A stretch of DNA of 64,000 bases, taken from Oligoflexia bacterium (GTDB lineage: Bacteria; Bdellovibrionota; UBA1018). Below are positions 1 through 8,148 of this stretch, one piece after another. A program made the position numbers and the translations under genes. The notes beneath the pieces are model-generated. The model had not been told where the DNA came from. It saw only the letters and a program-made list of their open reading frames with translations, and ran no database searches. The stretch lies in contig JACMNQ010000065.1 of the NCBI GenBank assembly GCA_014378465.1, positions 69,186-133,185 of the forward strand, in the 5' to 3' direction. Within the stretch, counting starts at the first letter, position 1, and the number at the start of each line of letters is the position of its first letter.

Positions 1-1
1 A

Positions 2-376
2 GCACTCATCCGTCGCAGGACTGCGGCGACTCGAGCCGCGACGCTGCCCGTACCTTCATTCTCCAGGCTCAAAGTGGGCGAACTGAGTCTGAACTCCGAG
101 ACGTATCAGGTACATTGCCGAAATGTCGAAGTCCTTCTCACTCCTTCGGAGTTCAAACTTCTGCTGGCGCTGATGGAAAATCAGGGCCGCGTGCTCTCTC
201 GTGAAAAGCTGATCGACTGCATTCAGGGTGAAGGGGTGAGTGTCGTCGACCGCGCGGTGGACACGCATGTCTTCGGGCTCAGAAAGAAGCTCGGGGACTG
301 CTCAGATTTCATCGAAACGATCCGAGGCGTGGGCTACCGAGTGAAGATGGATGAGTCCCCGCATGCCCAGTCCTGA
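2..376 (+). CDS. OmpR/PhoB-family response regulator, C-terminal part (5' truncated)
   Basis: The reading frame is open to the left edge, so only the end of the protein is seen. It begins with a receiver-end/linker stretch (ALIRRR). A winged-helix DNA-binding domain follows with the usual family landmarks: LTPSEFKLLLALMENQGRVLSRE, then a recognition-helix region VDRAVDTHVFGLRKKLG, and the wing FIETIRGVGYRV near the end. This is the transcription-activating effector domain of the PhoB/OmpR family. The gene overlaps the start of the downstream histidine kinase by 26 nt, so the two form a translationally coupled two-component pair. A PhoB-PhoR role in phosphate response is possible, but nothing in this window fixes the signal. 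Confidence 0.93.
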   Translation, partial: ALIRRRTAATRAATLPVPSFSRLKVGELSLNSETYQVHCRNVEVLLTPSEFKLLLALMENQGRVLSREKLIDCIQGEGVSVVDRAVDTHVFGLRKKLGDCSDFIETIRGVGYRVKMDESPHAQS

Positions 377-1772
377 AGTGCCTGAGTCTCTCCTCAAACT
401 CACTCCTCATTTCTCCGCCCAGGCTGCTTCGCAGAAAGCGCTCAGTCGACTTCTCTTCGCGCAGTCTTTCGGCCTGGTCCTCCTGCTGGCCGGTTCCGCC
501 TGGGGAGTGCGCCAATATTTGAAATGGATCATCAGTTCCGGACCTGCTCCTCAGGCTCAGGCTCTCGAAAGTTTTGATCGTTTCCTCATGTTTTCGATTC
601 TGATTCTGAGCGTGGGCTTGTGCCTTTTCGCTGTCTGGGCCTGGCGCTCCCTGATCCTTCCGCTTCGCGTTCAGATGGCGGCATCGGTTGAAAGCATTCG
701 AGCCGATCTGGAGCACAAGACTGAAAGCCTTTCTCTGGAGCGGGAACAGCTTTCGACCCTGATGAGCGCCATATCTGATGCGATCCTGGCCATTGATCTG
801 GAGGAAGCGCCGCTTTTCTTCAACGGGCAGTTCGCACTTCTCATGGGACGCGAAAATCTTCGAAATCAGGATTTCAGGCTTTGGGAAATGTTCCGTGACC
901 CGGAAATTCTGGGTGTCTTTCGTGTCGCCCTTCAGAAAGGGAGAGTGGTTCACCTCAAGGCAACTCCGTTTGATCAGGAGACGGGCCGAAAGTTCTATTC
1001 GCTCTCCGTTTCCCCCCTGCGTCGCCCGGATCGCACGATCTACGGAGCCGTGGGAATCTTTCATGACGTCACCGAGCTCAAGACCGCGGAACAGATGCGA
1101 ATCGATTTCGTGGCGAACGTCTCTCATGAGCTTCGTACTCCTCTGACTGCGATCAAGGGTTATGCCGACACGCTCGTTCAGGATCTGAGAGAAGGGCGTG
1201 CGATTGCCCCGGAATTTCTCGACATCATCCTTCGCAATGTGGACCGCCTCATGAATCTGATCAGTGATCTTCTGGATCTCTCGACTCTGGATGCCGCATC
1301 AGACGGATTGCAGAAGGAAAAGCTCCCGACCGAAGATCTGAGTCACCGGGTGGTGGCGCAGATGGCGCTCACGCTCGAAGCGAAGAAACAGACCGTGAAA
1401 ATTGAGTCCCGTGTTCCGCTGGTGACCGCTGACTTGAGACGGATTGAGCAGGTTCTCGTCAATCTGCTGGATAATGCGGCTAAATACACTCCCGTGGGTG
1501 GTTCGATTTCCATCTTTTGGGAAAAGGATTCGGGCAGTGCGGACACGCTTTTGCGCGTGGTCGATGCCGGCCCCGGCATTGATCCTGATCATCATCAGAG
1601 GTTGTTTGAACGATTCTACCGCGTGGACAAGGCGCGCTCTCGCGAACTCGGCGGCACGGGCCTGGGACTCGCGATCGTCAAGCACATCATGCAGCGCCAC
1701 GGAGGCGCGGTCTGGGTCAAGAGTGAGCTGGGCAGAGGTGCGCAGTTCATCTGTCGTTTTCCGGCGTCGTGA
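351..1772 (+). CDS. PhoR-like membrane sensor histidine kinase
   Basis: A 473-residue kinase. Two hydrophobic segments near residues 35-57 and 78-98 form a hairpin with a very short periplasmic loop, as in PhoR. A PAS-like domain lies around 135-240. HisKA carries the phosphoacceptor His259 in SHELRTPLTAIKG. The HATPase domain shows the N box (LVNLLDNAAKYTP), G1 (DAGPGIDP), an F box (LFERFYRVD) and G2 (GGTGLGLAIVKHI). It overlaps the preceding regulator gene, so it is very probably the cognate kinase. An alternative ATG lies 12 nt downstream at 363. The architecture matches the PhoR/ResE type, but no phosphate genes are present to confirm a phosphate role. Confidence 0.92.
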   Translation: MSPRMPSPEVPESLLKLTPHFSAQAASQKALSRLLFAQSFGLVLLLAGSAWGVRQYLKWIISSGPAPQAQALESFDRFLMFSILILSVGLCLFAVWAWRSLILPLRVQMAASVESIRADLEHKTESLSLEREQLSTLMSAISDAILAIDLEEAPLFFNGQFALLMGRENLRNQDFRLWEMFRDPEILGVFRVALQKGRVVHLKATPFDQETGRKFYSLSVSPLRRPDRTIYGAVGIFHDVTELKTAEQMRIDFVANVSHELRTPLTAIKGYADTLVQDLREGRAIAPEFLDIILRNVDRLMNLISDLLDLSTLDAASDGLQKEKLPTEDLSHRVVAQMALTLEAKKQTVKIESRVPLVTADLRRIEQVLVNLLDNAAKYTPVGGSISIFWEKDSGSADTLLRVVDAGPGIDPDHHQRLFERFYRVDKARSRELGGTGLGLAIVKHIMQRHGGAVWVKSELGRGAQFICRFPAS

Positions 1773-1886
1773 ACCTCTTCCTGAACGTCCTTCCTGACCG
1801 AACCCTGACCCAACGTTGACCTGATCCCACTGAATTCAGACAGGAGCCTGTCCCACGGATTCGCGAAAGCGGTTCATGCTGGATGC

Positions 1887-2729
1887 ATGACTACTCCATT
1901 TCTGGCTGACCTTCACATTCACTCCAGTTTCAGCGACGGAAAGCATTCCATTCCGGAGCTCGTCGATTTTTATGGGGGGCGCGACTTCGGCGCCATCGCC
2001 ATTACGGATCACCTGTGCGAAAGGAGAAGCGTGTTGGGGCGAGCGGCAGCCTACCTCAATCGCACTCTGACCGAAGCGACCTTCCCGATTTATCAGGAGA
2101 TTCTCAAATCGGAAGCGAAAAGAGCCTGGGAAAAGTACCGGATGGTCGTCATTCCGGGGGTGGAATTCACGAAGAATTCGCTTTCCAATCATCGCTCGGC
2201 CCACGTGCTCGGGCTTGGGCTCACGCAGTGGTTGGACCCGGAAGGGGACCCTGCAACTCTGGCGAGAGGCATCCGGGCTTTCGGGGGAGTGGCGATTGCG
2301 GCGCATCCGGTATCCACGCGCAAACTCGAAAAACAGACTTATCATCTCTGGGATCACCGCGAAGAACTTCGAGCGGAATTTGACGCCTGGGAAGTCGCGA
2401 GCGGAGCGAAACTCTTTGATGAGATCCTCAGAAGCGACCTGCCGAAGATCGCGAGCAGTGATCTTCATCACAAAGGGCAGATGACGTCCTGGAAGACGGA
2501 ATTTGACTGCGAGAGAAATGCAGAAGCCATCTTTCAGGCCATTCGCGGACAGGAACTCCGCTTTCGTTTCTATCAGGAGAAATCCCCACAGGGTTCCATC
2601 TCTGCTTGTGACCTCGTTGGCGCTCAGCGGTTGCATGCTCTGGCTCCTCGTGCTGCTGCTCGATCCATGCGGGACTTCATCTTTTCTGACCAACTCTCTC
2701 AAACCTCGCCGAGAACTTCACGCCTCTGA
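1887..2729 (+). CDS. PHP-domain phosphoesterase
   Basis: A 280-residue protein that opens with the PHP metal-binding signature DLHIHSSFSDGKHSIPELV, followed by AIAITDH, PGVEFT, and later AIAAHP and SSDLH. These His/Asp/Glu clusters build the trinuclear metal site of the PHP superfamily (DNA polymerase PHP domains, histidinol phosphatase, YciV-type phosphoesterases). The domain appears to end near residue 235. The last roughly 45 residues (Ala/Arg/Ser-rich) look unlike the family and may be a lineage-specific tail. No Shine-Dalgarno is visible before the ATG. The substrate cannot be told; small phosphoesters or nucleotides are typical. Confidence 0.85.
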   Translation: MTTPFLADLHIHSSFSDGKHSIPELVDFYGGRDFGAIAITDHLCERRSVLGRAAAYLNRTLTEATFPIYQEILKSEAKRAWEKYRMVVIPGVEFTKNSLSNHRSAHVLGLGLTQWLDPEGDPATLARGIRAFGGVAIAAHPVSTRKLEKQTYHLWDHREELRAEFDAWEVASGAKLFDEILRSDLPKIASSDLHHKGQMTSWKTEFDCERNAEAIFQAIRGQELRFRFYQEKSPQGSISACDLVGAQRLHALAPRAAARSMRDFIFSDQLSQTSPRTSRL

Positions 2730-2839
2730 GTTGCCCCAGGCCCAAGTTCAGGCTTTACCATTTGGATTACAGGACGTTTGAACGCACCGCATGGCCATCA
2801 GCTGCGGTTTACCGAAAGTGGATTCAGGAGCATTCCCTG

Positions 2840-2848
2840 TGATACCTT
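2840..2848 (+). promoter_or_regulatory. Extended -10 (TGA-TACCTT) 6 nt before the start of the flavoprotein gene
   Basis: TGn extension TGA at 2840-2842 and hexamer TACCTT at 2843-2848, then six bases and the ATG at 2855. No Shine-Dalgarno is present. No good -35 is visible. It fits the leaderless pattern seen repeatedly in this window. Confidence 0.35.
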
Positions 2849-2854
2849 CGATGC

Positions 2855-4279
2855 ATGACTGCTTCAACTCCGCCGAAATCCATCCCGAGTGATCGAATCC
2901 CGCTGGATCTTCTCTCGAAATTTCCCAGTGGATTTTTCAGTGTGGAGACGGAAGACCTGCTTCACTACGGCAAGGATTGGAGTGGAGTGCTCTCACCCGA
3001 TCCTTCGGCCATTGCTTTTCCCGCTTCGACTGCGGATGTTTCGCTTCTTTTGAGCGAATGCAATGCTCGTGGCATTGCGGTGGTTCCTTCCGGGGGCCGA
3101 ACAGGGCTGTCCGGCGGAGCGGTGGCAGCGAAGCGCGAACTGGTCCTCAGTCTGAGCCGCATGAACCAGATCGGTGAACTCGATTCGCGCGCTCTGACTC
3201 TTGAAGTCCAGGCCGGAGTGATCACGCAGGCGGTGCATGAACACTGTTCGCCTCATGGGCTTACCTGGCCGGTGGACTTCGCTTCGAAAGGGTCCAGTCA
3301 CGTGGGCGGAAATATTTCGACCAACGCGGGAGGAGTGCGGGTGATTCGCTACGGCCTTACTCGTCACTGGGTGCTGGGCCTCACGGTCGTGACGATGGCT
3401 GGCGAGATTCTCCAGCTGAACGGTGCTCTGGAGAAGAACAATACGGGAATGGATCTGCGCCAGATTTTCATTGGGACCGAAGGGACGCTGGGTGTCGTCA
3501 CCGAAGCCACGCTCAAGCTGACGCCCCTTCCGAAAGCCTCGCAGGTCTGCTTCTTCGCGTTGGCAAGCTTCAAGAATGTGCTTGAGCTTTTTGAACGGGC
3601 CAGGAAAGGGGATTTCATTCTCTCGGCTTTCGAATGCCTGAGCGCCGCGTGTTTCAATGAAGTGAAGAGGCATGCGCCTGATCTGAGAACTCCTTTTCAG
3701 AAATATCAGGAGGGCGCGGTACCCGATACTTATGTTCTGATGGAGACGGACGGCGGGGATCTCGACTCCTGGCTCACGCAGGTCTTTGAAAGCGGTTTGG
3801 TTCTGGATGGAGTGCTGGCTCAGTCACCGCAGGAGCAACAGGAACTCTGGTCGATTCGTGAAAGAGTTGCCGAAAGCATCCTTCTGAAGAGCGAAGTGCA
3901 TCAGCAGGACATTTCCGTGGCGATCCGCAACCTGGAAGCTTTCACTGCAGATCTCTCCGAGCGCTACCGGCTCGGCTATCCGGAATTTGAGGTGTTCATC
4001 TTCGGTCACATCGGGGACGGGAACCTGCATGTGTTCATTCGAAAGCCGCAGGCCATGAGCAGTGAGGAGTTTCACCGCAAGTGTGAGGCTTCGGACGGAG
4101 ATCTCTTTCGTTTCGTGGAGAACTACCACGGGTCAATCTCAGCCGAACATGGAATTGGCGTGCTCAAGAAACCCGCTCTTTCATTCTCTCGCTCGCCCGT
4201 GGAGCTCGAGTACTTTCGAAAACTGAAAATCGCGTTCGATCCGAAGAATCTGCTCAATCCTGGAAAGATTTTCGACTGA
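2855..4279 (+). CDS. FAD-linked oxidase, D-lactate/glycolate/D-2-hydroxyglutarate dehydrogenase type
   Basis: A 474-residue VAO-family flavoprotein. The PCMH FAD-binding half contains VVPSGGRTGLSGGAVA, SHVGGNISTNAGG and GTEGTLGVVTEATLKLTPLP. The C-terminal half has the FAD-oxidase C domain with FGHIGDGNLHV, probably the metal-binding His pair, and SAEHGIGVLKK close to the end. This order is that of GlcD, D-lactate dehydrogenase (cytochrome) and D-2-hydroxyglutarate dehydrogenase. They oxidise a D-2-hydroxyacid to the 2-oxoacid and pass electrons to a quinone, cytochrome or ETF. No GlcE/GlcF partner is adjacent, which favours a stand-alone D-lactate or D-2-hydroxyglutarate enzyme. The exact substrate is not resolved. 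Confidence 0.9.
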   Translation: MTASTPPKSIPSDRIPLDLLSKFPSGFFSVETEDLLHYGKDWSGVLSPDPSAIAFPASTADVSLLLSECNARGIAVVPSGGRTGLSGGAVAAKRELVLSLSRMNQIGELDSRALTLEVQAGVITQAVHEHCSPHGLTWPVDFASKGSSHVGGNISTNAGGVRVIRYGLTRHWVLGLTVVTMAGEILQLNGALEKNNTGMDLRQIFIGTEGTLGVVTEATLKLTPLPKASQVCFFALASFKNVLELFERARKGDFILSAFECLSAACFNEVKRHAPDLRTPFQKYQEGAVPDTYVLMETDGGDLDSWLTQVFESGLVLDGVLAQSPQEQQELWSIRERVAESILLKSEVHQQDISVAIRNLEAFTADLSERYRLGYPEFEVFIFGHIGDGNLHVFIRKPQAMSSEEFHRKCEASDGDLFRFVENYHGSISAEHGIGVLKKPALSFSRSPVELEYFRKLKIAFDPKNLLNPGKIFD

Positions 4280-4316
4280 GTCCTGCAGATGGGTTCTTCA
4301 GCTGTAAAACAAAAAA

Positions 4317-4344
4317 GGCCCGGCTGGATTTCTCCAGCCGGGCC
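4317..4344 (-). terminator. Intrinsic terminator of the repeat-protein gene (bidirectional hairpin)
   Basis: A perfect 12-bp inverted repeat (GGCCCGGCTGGA / TCCAGCCGGGCC) with a TTTC loop. Read leftward it is followed by TTTTTTG, a classical rho-independent terminator for the minus-strand gene ending at 4368. Read rightward it is followed only by ATTATTCTT, so it may also weakly stop the flavoprotein transcript ending at 4279. Confidence 0.9.
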
Positions 4345-4367
4345 ATTATTCTTGATTCAGAGTCAGA

Positions 4368-5078
4368 TTACTTCTGAGCAGCTTTCTGTCCAGCAGTTTG
4401 ACCGGCTTTTTGTCCAGCCTTCTGACCGGCTTTTTGACCAGCAGACTGACCGGCTTTTTGACCAGCAGACTGACCGGCTTTTTGACCAGCAGACTGTCCA
4501 GCCTTCTGTCCGGCAGACTGACCGGCTTTTTGGCCAGCAGACTGTCCAGCCTTCTGAGCAGGAGCGGAAGTCTTCATGTCAGCAGCTTTCTGTCCAGCTT
4601 TCTGAGCAGGAGCGGAAGTCTTCATGTCAGCAGCTTTCTGTCCAGCTTTCTGAGCAGGAGCGGAAGTCTTCATGTCAGCAGCTTTCTGTCCAGCCTTCTG
4701 AGCAGGAGCGGAGGTCTTGACTTCGCCAGCCTTCTGTCCAGCTTTTTGAGCAGGAGCGGAGGTCTTGACTTCGCCAGCCTTCTGACCGGCTTTCTGAGCA
4801 GGAGCGGAGGTCTTGACTTCGCCAGCCTTCTGTCCGGCTTTCTGAGCAGGAGCGGAAGTCTTGACTTCGCCAGCCTTCTGTCCGGCTTTCTGAGCAGGAG
4901 CGGAAGTCTTCATGTCAGCAGCTTTCTGTCCAGCCTTCTGAGCAGGAGCGACGATGACTGGCTTGGATGCGGTCTGACCCGCTTTTTGAGCTGGGGTGGT
5001 TTTAACTTCTCCGGCAAGAGCAGCTGCGCTCATGACAAGAGCCGAGACGGAAACGAGGCTAATGATTTTGGTAAACAT
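4368..5078 (-). CDS. Exported Ala/Lys/Gln-rich tandem-repeat protein
   Basis: A 236-residue protein of very low complexity. Residues 1-22 form a signal peptide (MFTKIISLVS start, hydrophobic core, AALA|GEV cleavage-like site). The mature part is almost entirely repeats. Eight 16-residue units start KTSAPAQKAGQ; four end KAGEV, three end KAADM, and the last runs into the tail. Six 8-residue units of the type SAGQKAGQ then follow, ending TAGQKAAQK. It is strongly cationic, with one lysine about every four residues and no aromatic residues after the leader. The start is supported by GGAG 12 nt upstream, and the gene ends in a strong terminator. I do not recognise a family. The composition recalls histone-H1-like or envelope-binding tails, but the signal peptide argues for a periplasmic or surface location. 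The repeats probably expand and contract by recombination. Confidence 0.85.
   Translation of the reverse strand: MFTKIISLVSVSALVMSAAALAGEVKTTPAQKAGQTASKPVIVAPAQKAGQKAADMKTSAPAQKAGQKAGEVKTSAPAQKAGQKAGEVKTSAPAQKAGQKAGEVKTSAPAQKAGQKAGEVKTSAPAQKAGQKAADMKTSAPAQKAGQKAADMKTSAPAQKAGQKAADMKTSAPAQKAGQSAGQKAGQSAGQKAGQSAGQKAGQSAGQKAGQSAGQKAGQKAGQKAGQTAGQKAAQK
4398..4541 (-). repeat. 24-bp in-frame tandem repeat array, six copies
   Basis: Six 24-bp units encode the 8-residue module SAGQKAGQ (the last is KAGQKAGQ). They follow directly on the 48-bp array and share its AGQKAG core, so the long unit may have evolved from the short one or the reverse. Confidence 0.93.
4575..4910 (-). repeat. 48-bp in-frame tandem repeat array, seven full copies
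   Basis: Seven head-to-tail 48-bp units code for the 16-residue KTSAPAQKAGQK-(AGEV/AADM) module. A partial eighth runs into the next array. Neighbouring copies are nearly identical at DNA level and differ mainly at synonymous positions and in the last four codons, which points to recent duplication. Confidence 0.95.
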
Positions 5079-5403
5079 TTGTAAGTGATCTCCAGGTTTA
5101 TTTTTTTGACTGCTTCTTCTCCGAATTTATTTCGGGTTGCACAACGAAGCAGGCGGCACACACCTATGCCAAAAGCGGACCGTTTTTTTTATAGTTCTCA
5201 CTTTTTCTAAAATGACGGGTCATTTGCGTCCCAGTGCAGCTTCTGTCCGCTGGGGTGACCCTCCGCTGGGATAGACAGAACTTTTCTTACGGAAATTTGC
5301 ACGGAGCAGGAGCATCAAAACGCGAAATGCATGAAAGTAGACGGTACATAGCTTTGCCCCTTCAGTCGAACCGGGTGCCACAGATAATTTTATTCAGTCC
5401 TCT
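5079..5403. other. Intergenic region between divergent genes (about 360 bp to the next start)
   Basis: Separates the leftward repeat-protein gene from the rightward GreA/B-like gene. It holds the 5' leader of the repeat-protein gene (GGAG near 5090) and AT-rich runs near 5101-5107 and 5185-5215, where a leftward promoter probably lies, although I cannot fix clear -35/-10 boxes. A short direct repeat (CCGCTGGG, near 5247-5271) is present. No convincing coding or RNA feature is seen. Confidence 0.6.
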
Positions 5404-5432
5404 TTGCCTTTGGAGATTTCTTTGACTAGAGT
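5404..5432 (+). promoter_or_regulatory. Sigma-70-type promoter giving a leaderless GreA/B-like mRNA
   Basis: A -35-like TTGCCT (5404-5409), exactly 17 bp, and -10-like TAGAGT (5427-5432), followed by six bases and the ATG at 5439. Transcription would start at or next to the start codon. There is no Shine-Dalgarno at a usable distance. The helicase gene at 40327 has the same TTGCCT-17-TAnnnT-6-start layout. Confidence 0.6.
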
Positions 5433-5438
5433 GGTCGA

Positions 5439-5936
5439 ATGACCGCGACCGCCACTTTGGATAAAGCGAAGATTTTGGAAATTCTGCAGAAGAAGATTGA
5501 AGGTGAGCTTCAGGCGATCATTCGCTCCGCGACTCTTGCCCATCAAGAAGCCACCCACGAAGAGAGCAAGGCTGAAGACCAGTACGATACCCGCGGACTC
5601 GAAGCCTCTTATCTGGCTGGCGCTCAAGCGCAGCGAGCCACTGAGCTGCAGCAGCTTCTGGTGACTCTGAAGTACCTGCCGCTCCATGCCTTCAAATCCG
5701 CCGATGCAATTGCTGCCTCGGCGCTGGTACTTTTGGAGACCGGCGAGTCGTCTCTTTACTATTGGTTGATCACCGGGGCCGGTGGCCTCTCCGTGGTCTG
5801 GGAAGGACTGAAGATCCAGATGATCAGTCCTTCATCGCCCATGGGAGAAGAATTGATCGGCAGAAAAGCGGGAGACGCATTTGAGATGCAGGGCAAAGGC
5901 GGAGTTCGTGAATACGAAATCCTGGAAGTTTTCTAA
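5439..5936 (+). CDS. GreA/GreB-like transcription elongation factor family protein
   Basis: A 165-residue protein. The C-terminal third (around 128-163) has the GreA/GreB C-terminal beta-domain pattern SPMGEELIGRKAGDAFEM followed by a YEILEV end. That domain docks on RNA polymerase near the secondary channel. The N-terminal part is helical and contains an acidic/alanine-rich stretch (EESKAEDQYDTRGLEAS) typical of the short GreA/B-like proteins of proteobacteria rather than the long acidic-tipped coiled coil of true GreA. It could modulate RNA polymerase without transcript cleavage activity. The gene is preceded by a leaderless-type promoter. Confidence 0.75.
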   Translation: MTATATLDKAKILEILQKKIEGELQAIIRSATLAHQEATHEESKAEDQYDTRGLEASYLAGAQAQRATELQQLLVTLKYLPLHAFKSADAIAASALVLLETGESSLYYWLITGAGGLSVVWEGLKIQMISPSSPMGEELIGRKAGDAFEMQGKGGVREYEILEVF

Positions 5937-5966
5937 AGAAGCTTCCTGATTGCCGGGCGGATGTGA

Positions 5967-6635
5967 TCATACCGCCAGCGGAGAGTCATCGTAATGCCTG
6001 AGCAGATCGGATGGACCCTGGTAGATTCGAGCGGCACCTTGCAGCTCTTCTGCTGATCTTCCTCCGCATTTGAATGCAATCGTGCGAATCCCGGCTCGAG
6101 TGGCAGCTTCGATGTCATAGGGCGTGTCGCCGATCATGAGGAGTTCAGACGGGTGCAGGCCCAGTTTATTGACCGCGGCCTTGAGGATATCAGGATCCGG
6201 TTTTGAATTCTCCGCATCTTCTGACGAAATCAGAAAGTCAAAAAGTTCGAGCGCGCCGATCTGCTGGAGAAGCGCAGTGAGATCCTCTCGGTTTCCCGAT
6301 GTGGCGGTGGCCAGGCGGAGGTTGCCCTCTCGCATCTTTCTGAGCAGATCCAGGGTTTCAGGAAAAGCCCTGAGCCGGGGCAGATAATAATTCTGAAACA
6401 CTTTGTTTCGAAATTGGGAGAGTTCCTTCCCCCGGGCGGATTCCAACTCGACGCCGATCAATTCAGGCAGAAGTTTGTCGCCCCCTTTGCCGATCCTGTT
6501 TCGAATTCTTTCGTAGGGAATCGGGTAGTCGAAGTGATCGAATGTTTCTTTCCAGGATTGCGCGTGAGCGTCATTGCTGTCGATCAAAGTACCGTCGACG
6601 TCCAGGAGCACGGCTTTGAGTGGCAAGGATGTCAT
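5967..6635 (-). CDS. HAD-superfamily phosphatase (phosphoglycolate phosphatase / beta-phosphoglucomutase type)
   Basis: A 222-residue class I HAD hydrolase. Motif I is LLDVDGTLIDS with nucleophile and acid/base Asp. Motif II is LATATSGNRE, motif III the Lys in NSKPDPD, and motif IV LMIGDTPYDIEAA. A helical C1-type cap lies between residues about 20 and 85. This group dephosphorylates small sugar phosphates or phosphoglycolate; the exact substrate is not clear. It faces the GreA/B-like gene tail to tail and lies downstream of mnmA on the same strand. Its start has no Shine-Dalgarno; a TGCAAT element lies 7 nt upstream with TTGCGC 18 bp before it (6643-6672), which fits a near-leaderless promoter. 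Confidence 0.85.
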   Translation of the reverse strand: MTSLPLKAVLLDVDGTLIDSNDAHAQSWKETFDHFDYPIPYERIRNRIGKGGDKLLPELIGVELESARGKELSQFRNKVFQNYYLPRLRAFPETLDLLRKMREGNLRLATATSGNREDLTALLQQIGALELFDFLISSEDAENSKPDPDILKAAVNKLGLHPSELLMIGDTPYDIEAATRAGIRTIAFKCGGRSAEELQGAARIYQGPSDLLRHYDDSPLAV

Positions 6636-6714
6636 GATCCAGATTGCATATTCAAGATACGTGCGTGCGCAAGCCGCGTGGGACAGGATACAGGAACATC
6701 GTCTGGATCAAGGC

Positions 6715-7863
6715 TCAGGCTTGCAAGTCAAGGAGTGCGGAGGATTGAGGAAGTGCCTTGCCCAGTTCATGATAGGTCGAACCCGTTGAACGAATCACCG
6801 CGCCTCCGAGGCAGGTGTCGCCTGAATAGAAGACAACGGATTGGCCGCAAGTGACGGCCCTTTGCGGTTGATCAAAGGTGACTTTGAGCCGGTCGCCATC
6901 AAATCCAGTGATCGTGCAGTCCTGATCTGCCTGCCGGTAGCGCACTTTCGCCTGGCAGCGAAAAAGGAGGGGTGGCCTCTCTCCGACCCAGCTGACCTCA
7001 GTGGCCTCAAGGTCATCCGTATAAAGAGCGGGATGGCGGTCACCGCGTTCGACGAAGACCACATTGGCGGAGGGATCCTTCTTGACCACGTACCAGGCTT
7101 CGCCTTCACCGCCGAGGCCCAGACCTTTTCTCTGACCCAAGGTGTAGAATGCCGCCCCTGAATGCCGTCCCACAGTCACGCCGTCCAGGGTTCTGAAGTC
7201 CCCCGGCTTGATCGCCAGGTACTGACTGAGGAAAGGCTTGAAATTCTTTTCACCGATGAAACAGATTCCGGTGCTGTCCTTTTTTCCGGCAGTGGCGAGG
7301 CCGTATTTCCGGGCAATCTCGCGAACCTCTGATTTCTGCAGATGTCCGATCGGAAAGAGCACTTTCTCGAGAATCTGGTTCGTCACGGTGTAGAGAAAGT
7401 AGGACTGGTCCTTGCCAGGGTCTAGCCCTTTCACGAGAGTTGAATTCAAGTTCCGGCAGTAGTGCCCGGTTGCGAGAAAGTCCGCGCCCAGGTCGAGGGC
7501 CTTCTTGAGAAACACATTGAATTTGATTTCACGGTTGCAGAGGATGTCCGGGTTGGGAGTGAACCCTTCCTGATACTCCTTCAGAAAGCGCGTGAAGACG
7601 GTGTCCCAGTATTCTTTGATGAATTCGACCGAGTAGTAGGGGATGTCCAGTTTCTCACAGACTTTGACCACATCGGCGAATTCCTTGGAGGACTGGCAGA
7701 CGCCATTCGCGTCTTTCTCTTCCCAGTTCTTCATGAACATGCCGATGACCTGGTAACCCTGCTCTTTCAGGAGGGCTGCCACGACTGAAGAGTCCACGCC
7801 ACCGGACATTCCGACCACGACTGTGGTTTCAGAGGGAGGCTTTTGAGGGAGGCTCTGAGACAT
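6715..7863 (-). CDS. mnmA: tRNA-specific 2-thiouridylase MnmA
   Basis: A 382-residue enzyme that thiolates U34 of tRNA-Lys/Glu/Gln using sulfur relayed from IscS/TusE. The PP-loop ATP motif SGGVDSS is at residues 20-26. The two catalytic cysteines are Cys109 (NPDILCNREIKF) and Cys201 (STGICFIGE). The central region GDQSYFLYTV-like (KDQSYFLYTV) and C-terminal beta-barrel are also conserved, and the length is normal. I chose the ATG at 7863 rather than the TTG at 7899 because the TTG lies inside a good -35 box and homologues begin near this ATG. No Shine-Dalgarno is present. Confidence 0.96.
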   Translation of the reverse strand: MSQSLPQKPPSETTVVVGMSGGVDSSVVAALLKEQGYQVIGMFMKNWEEKDANGVCQSSKEFADVVKVCEKLDIPYYSVEFIKEYWDTVFTRFLKEYQEGFTPNPDILCNREIKFNVFLKKALDLGADFLATGHYCRNLNSTLVKGLDPGKDQSYFLYTVTNQILEKVLFPIGHLQKSEVREIARKYGLATAGKKDSTGICFIGEKNFKPFLSQYLAIKPGDFRTLDGVTVGRHSGAAFYTLGQRKGLGLGGEGEAWYVVKKDPSANVVFVERGDRHPALYTDDLEATEVSWVGERPPLLFRCQAKVRYRQADQDCTITGFDGDRLKVTFDQPQRAVTCGQSVVFYSGDTCLGGAVIRSTGSTYHELGKALPQSSALLDLQA

Positions 7864-7870
7864 AGGCCTA

Positions 7871-7899
7871 GACCTATCTGAAGGCCAAAGTTTTGACAA
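7871..7899 (-). promoter_or_regulatory. Leaderless-type promoter of mnmA
   Basis: On the minus strand, TTGTCA (7899-7894, five of six consensus bases), a 17-bp spacer, then TAGGTC (7876-7871), seven bases, and the ATG at 7863. Transcription would begin within a base or two of the start codon. Confidence 0.55.
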
Positions 7900-8104
7900 G
7901 TAGCGTCTCTTTCGCTAAAAAACAGCCTCTTGAGGCAGGTAAAATGCCATTAACCGCCGCCAGAGTGAGTAAGCCGCCTGGAATCCGCACTTTTTTAGTC
8001 AAAAGAAATTGCAATGCGGGTCAAATTCACATAAACCTCTGGGTTCAAATAAAAAGTTTAAGGCATTTTTATGCCTGTTCCGCACCTTTTATCGTTTCAT
8101 TCAT

Positions 8105-8113
8105 TGATACATT
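8105..8113 (+). promoter_or_regulatory. Extended -10 of the L32 gene
   Basis: TGA-TACATT at 8105-8113, about 35 nt before the ATG at 8149. Unlike the leaderless genes here, this one leaves a conventional leader with a strong GAGGAG ribosome site at 8137-8142. Confidence 0.4.
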
Positions 8114-8148
8114 CGTCTTGATAGTTCAAGAGTTCAGAGGAGATCGCC

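Noticed and set aside
309-1127. 272-residue open frame antisense to the PhoR-like kinase
   Set aside because: It lies fully opposite a well-supported kinase gene; composition (Arg/His/Glu-rich without domains) is that of a mirror frame in GC-biased coding DNA.
4398-5084. 228-residue plus-strand frame of the type SSFLSRSGS... opposite the repeat protein
   Set aside because: Open only because the repeat unit has no stop in this frame. The minus strand has the signal peptide, ribosome site and terminator.
5150-5200. TGGCAT...TGTGC on the minus strand, resembling a sigma-54 promoter
   Set aside because: GG-to-GC spacing is 11 nt rather than 10 and the -12 element is poor.
8001-8060. GGGTTCAAAT resembling a tRNA T-loop upstream of rpmF
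   Set aside because: No matching T-stem, acceptor stem or anticodon arm can be folded around it.
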